14,958 nucleotides of DNA from Desulfohalobiaceae bacterium (lineage in GTDB: Bacteria > Desulfobacterota > Desulfovibrionia > Desulfovibrionales > Desulfothermaceae). The position numbers and the translations under genes were made by a program. Under the pieces are notes generated by a model, which saw only the letters and a list, made by a program, of their open reading frames with translations, had not been told where the DNA came from and made no database searches. This document shows, piece by piece, positions 13,575 through 14,958 of this stretch. Location: assembly GCA_021737115.1 (NCBI GenBank), contig JAIPER010000041.1, positions 1 through 14,958 on the forward strand, written 5' to 3'. Position 1 is the stretch's first letter, and the number at the start of each line of letters is the position of its first letter.

Positions 13575-14573
13575 CTATAGACAACTTTTCTTCAGGGCCT
13601 TGAACAAATGGTTCAAATCTTGGTTTTCTGCCTGTAATTTTTTGATTTTTTTTATGGAGTAGAGCACTGAACTGTGGTTTCTCCCCCCGAATTCCGAGCC
13701 GATCTGGGCATAGGTCAGACCGAGCAGATCCCGGCAGAGTGTCATGGCCACCTGTCTGGCCTGGGAAACCGATTTTTGTCTCAGGTCGGAGACGAGGTCC
13801 TGCGGGGAGATTTCGAAGTATCTGGAGACGGTCTGGATGATCGATCTGATGTCCGGTCCCTGATTCAATTCCTTGATCTTGTCCTTGACGACCCGGTGCA
13901 GATCTTTCTCCTGGCCTGAAAATTCGTTATTGAACATCAGGCTGTAAACGATGGTGCCTATTTTCTTGAAATCAGTACAGGAGGTGGCTATCTCAAAGAG
14001 ATCGTTCTCGGACAGGTCCAGGTGGTTCTTATCGAACTGTTCTTGTAAAAAGGTCAGACGGACATCCAGGTCCGGCCGCTTGAGATCGACCAGGGCCCCG
14101 GACTGGAGTCTGGACTCCATCTCCTTGGGCAGATCAAGATCGATGATTTTTCCGGTACAGGCCAGAATAACCTGTTTTCTGTCCTTGATAAGCCGTTTGA
14201 AGCAGAGATCCAGTTCCTTGCGGAGACCCGGATACTGTTTGATCAAATGAAAATCGTCGAGTATGACCACGGCGAAGGAGCTCATTTTCTTCGCGAAATT
14301 ATTATTTCCCTTTTTCTGCCCCTGAAAAAGAACCTCCAGCTCGAGTGTATTCAGCAACAGGATGTCAGCGGTATCTTGTTCGAGGTACTTGTTGGCAATG
14401 GCCCTTAACAGGTGGGATTTCCCTGAACCGGTCTCACCGGAAATGACGAAGGGATTGCTGTCCGATCCCGAATTCTCGACGATCTCTCTGGCCGAAAGGA
14501 CAGGAAAGGTGTTATTTTTATTGTACAAGAAGTTATCAAATGTGAAATTGTTGTCGAAGCGGTACTGTTTCAT
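13575..14573 (-). CDS. dnaA: DnaA-type replication initiator lacking domains I and II
   Basis: This 332-aa protein begins directly at the AAA+ domain of DnaA ('FTFDNFLYNKNN'), whereas typical DnaA is about 450 aa with an N-terminal interaction domain and linker. The AAA+ part has Walker A GETGSGKS at 46-53, Walker B VVILDD at 102-107, and an arginine-finger candidate Arg155 (ESRL, aligning with SRF of E. coli DnaA). The sensor II position, Arg334 in E. coli, appears to be Lys (about 203-204). Domain IV (about 241-332) keeps the DnaA signature: Arg265 and Lys267 match Arg399 and Arg401, Arg273 is kept, and FGGRNHSSVLYS corresponds to FGGRDHTTVLHA, with Asp433 replaced by Asn. The start ATG has no visible Shine-Dalgarno and lies 17 nt after the sirtuin stop, so translation may be coupled. 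It may be a lineage-specific DnaA or a paralogue. Confidence 0.88.
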   Translation of the reverse strand: MKQYRFDNNFTFDNFLYNKNNTFPVLSAREIVENSGSDSNPFVISGETGSGKSHLLRAIANKYLEQDTADILLLNTLELEVLFQGQKKGNNNFAKKMSSFAVVILDDFHLIKQYPGLRKELDLCFKRLIKDRKQVILACTGKIIDLDLPKEMESRLQSGALVDLKRPDLDVRLTFLQEQFDKNHLDLSENDLFEIATSCTDFKKIGTIVYSLMFNNEFSGQEKDLHRVVKDKIKELNQGPDIRSIIQTVSRYFEISPQDLVSDLRQKSVSQARQVAMTLCRDLLGLTYAQIGSEFGGRNHSSVLYSIKKIKKLQAENQDLNHLFKALKKSCL

Positions 14574-14590
14574 TTTGAAAGAGGATTGGC

Positions 14591-14958
14591 TCAGGTGAGA
14601 ATCATAGCGGCCAGTTTCGGGAGAACCTCTTCCACAGGGCCGTCAAAACGGATGTCGCTGATCCGGGTGTAGGCGGTTTTGCCGAGATTGATTTCAATGA
14701 CCCGGCCCTGGTTCCTCTTGACCTGATCGGGCAGGGTGTTGGCCGGAGCAACTTCCCCGGAAGTACCGGCAATCAGGATCAGGTCCGCTGCCTGAACCAG
14801 GCCCAGACTCCTGGCATGAGCCGAAGAGGGGATGCTTTCACCGAAAAAGACGACATCCGGCCTGATCAGTCCTTTGCAATCTGAGCAAAAAAGGGGCACG
14901 TTCGAAGGCGTCGCCTGTCGTATATCGGACAGGGGAGCCTCCCGCTGACACTCGCGGC
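14591..14958 (-). CDS. Sirtuin-family NAD-dependent protein deacylase (C-terminal part)
   Basis: The 5' part is outside the window; the frame is open to the edge and gives about 121 residues. Sirtuins remove acyl groups from lysines using NAD+. Zinc-site cysteines are visible in CSDC and in an upstream ECQ that would be the second cysteine of the first CxxC pair. These are followed by the family block GLIRPDVVFFGE and by the NAD-site GTSGEVAPAN. The end LPKLAAM is a normal sirtuin terminus. The catalytic histidine is not in view. It directly precedes dnaA by 17 nt, so the two are probably co-transcribed, an unusual neighbour for an initiator gene. Confidence 0.92.
   Translation of the reverse strand, partial: RECQREAPLSDIRQATPSNVPLFCSDCKGLIRPDVVFFGESIPSSAHARSLGLVQAADLILIAGTSGEVAPANTLPDQVKRNQGRVIEINLGKTAYTRISDIRFDGPVEEVLPKLAAMILT

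Noticed and set aside
13575..14573. Apparent loss of the DnaA arginine finger
   Set aside because: A first alignment with a gap put Gly at the finger position, but a gapless alignment (KSRFGWG with ESRLQSG, continuing to PELETR with PDLDVR) keeps the Arg as Arg155.

Overview
This window is mostly a replication and topology housekeeping locus, read almost entirely on the minus strand, from a probable sulfate-reducer-type deltaproteobacterium (Desulfobacterota, perhaps Desulfovibrionales). The taxonomic guess is an inference. It rests on the dnaA-dnaN-gyrB-gyrA order, moderate G+C, a GyrB with the long Gram-negative-type insertion, and the recN-pyrK-pyrD and tRNA-Ala neighbourhood. No marker here proves it.

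Right part (14958 down to 7239, all minus): the 3' part of a sirtuin gene runs into a short dnaA lacking domains I-II (332 aa). After a 154-nt AT-rich spacer with a dnaN promoter come dnaN (sliding clamp), gyrB and gyrA. A 13-bp hairpin covers the gyrB stop codon, and a perfect 12-bp hairpin lies about 100 nt after gyrA. Together these genes encode initiation ATPase, clamp and both gyrase subunits.

Middle (7238 to 6301): about 940 bp without a credible gene but full of inverted repeats. Its borders are two diverged 37-bp copies in inverted orientation. Between them are a REP-like palindrome, a 254-bp imperfect palindrome with 72-76-nt arms, and a second short dispersed-repeat-like sequence. 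This is the least explained part of the window.

Left-centre (6300 to 2822): a group of unlinked accessory genes. These are an EamA/DMT-type transporter (minus), an unrecognised protein with a C-terminal excisionase-like helix-turn-helix (plus), a small nitroreductase-family flavoprotein (plus) and a CPBP/CAAX-type membrane protease (minus). An 86-bp segment bounded by 10-bp inverted repeats lies between the last two. A bidirectional terminator separates the protease gene from tRNA-Ala(GGC).

Left end (2821 to 1): tRNA-Ala(GGC) on plus has a strong sigma70-type promoter. Divergent from it is the recN-pyrK-pyrD operon (minus) with its own near-consensus promoter. RecN acts in double-strand-break repair. 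PyrK and PyrD are the electron-transfer and catalytic subunits of class 1B dihydroorotate dehydrogenase. pyrD is cut by the window edge.

I see no defence system, CRISPR array, complete transposon or prophage, and no near-consensus DnaA-box cluster. The points most worth following are the domain-truncated DnaA downstream of a sirtuin, the nested inverted-repeat region after gyrA, the acidic tail on the clamp, and the unknown helix-turn-helix protein.
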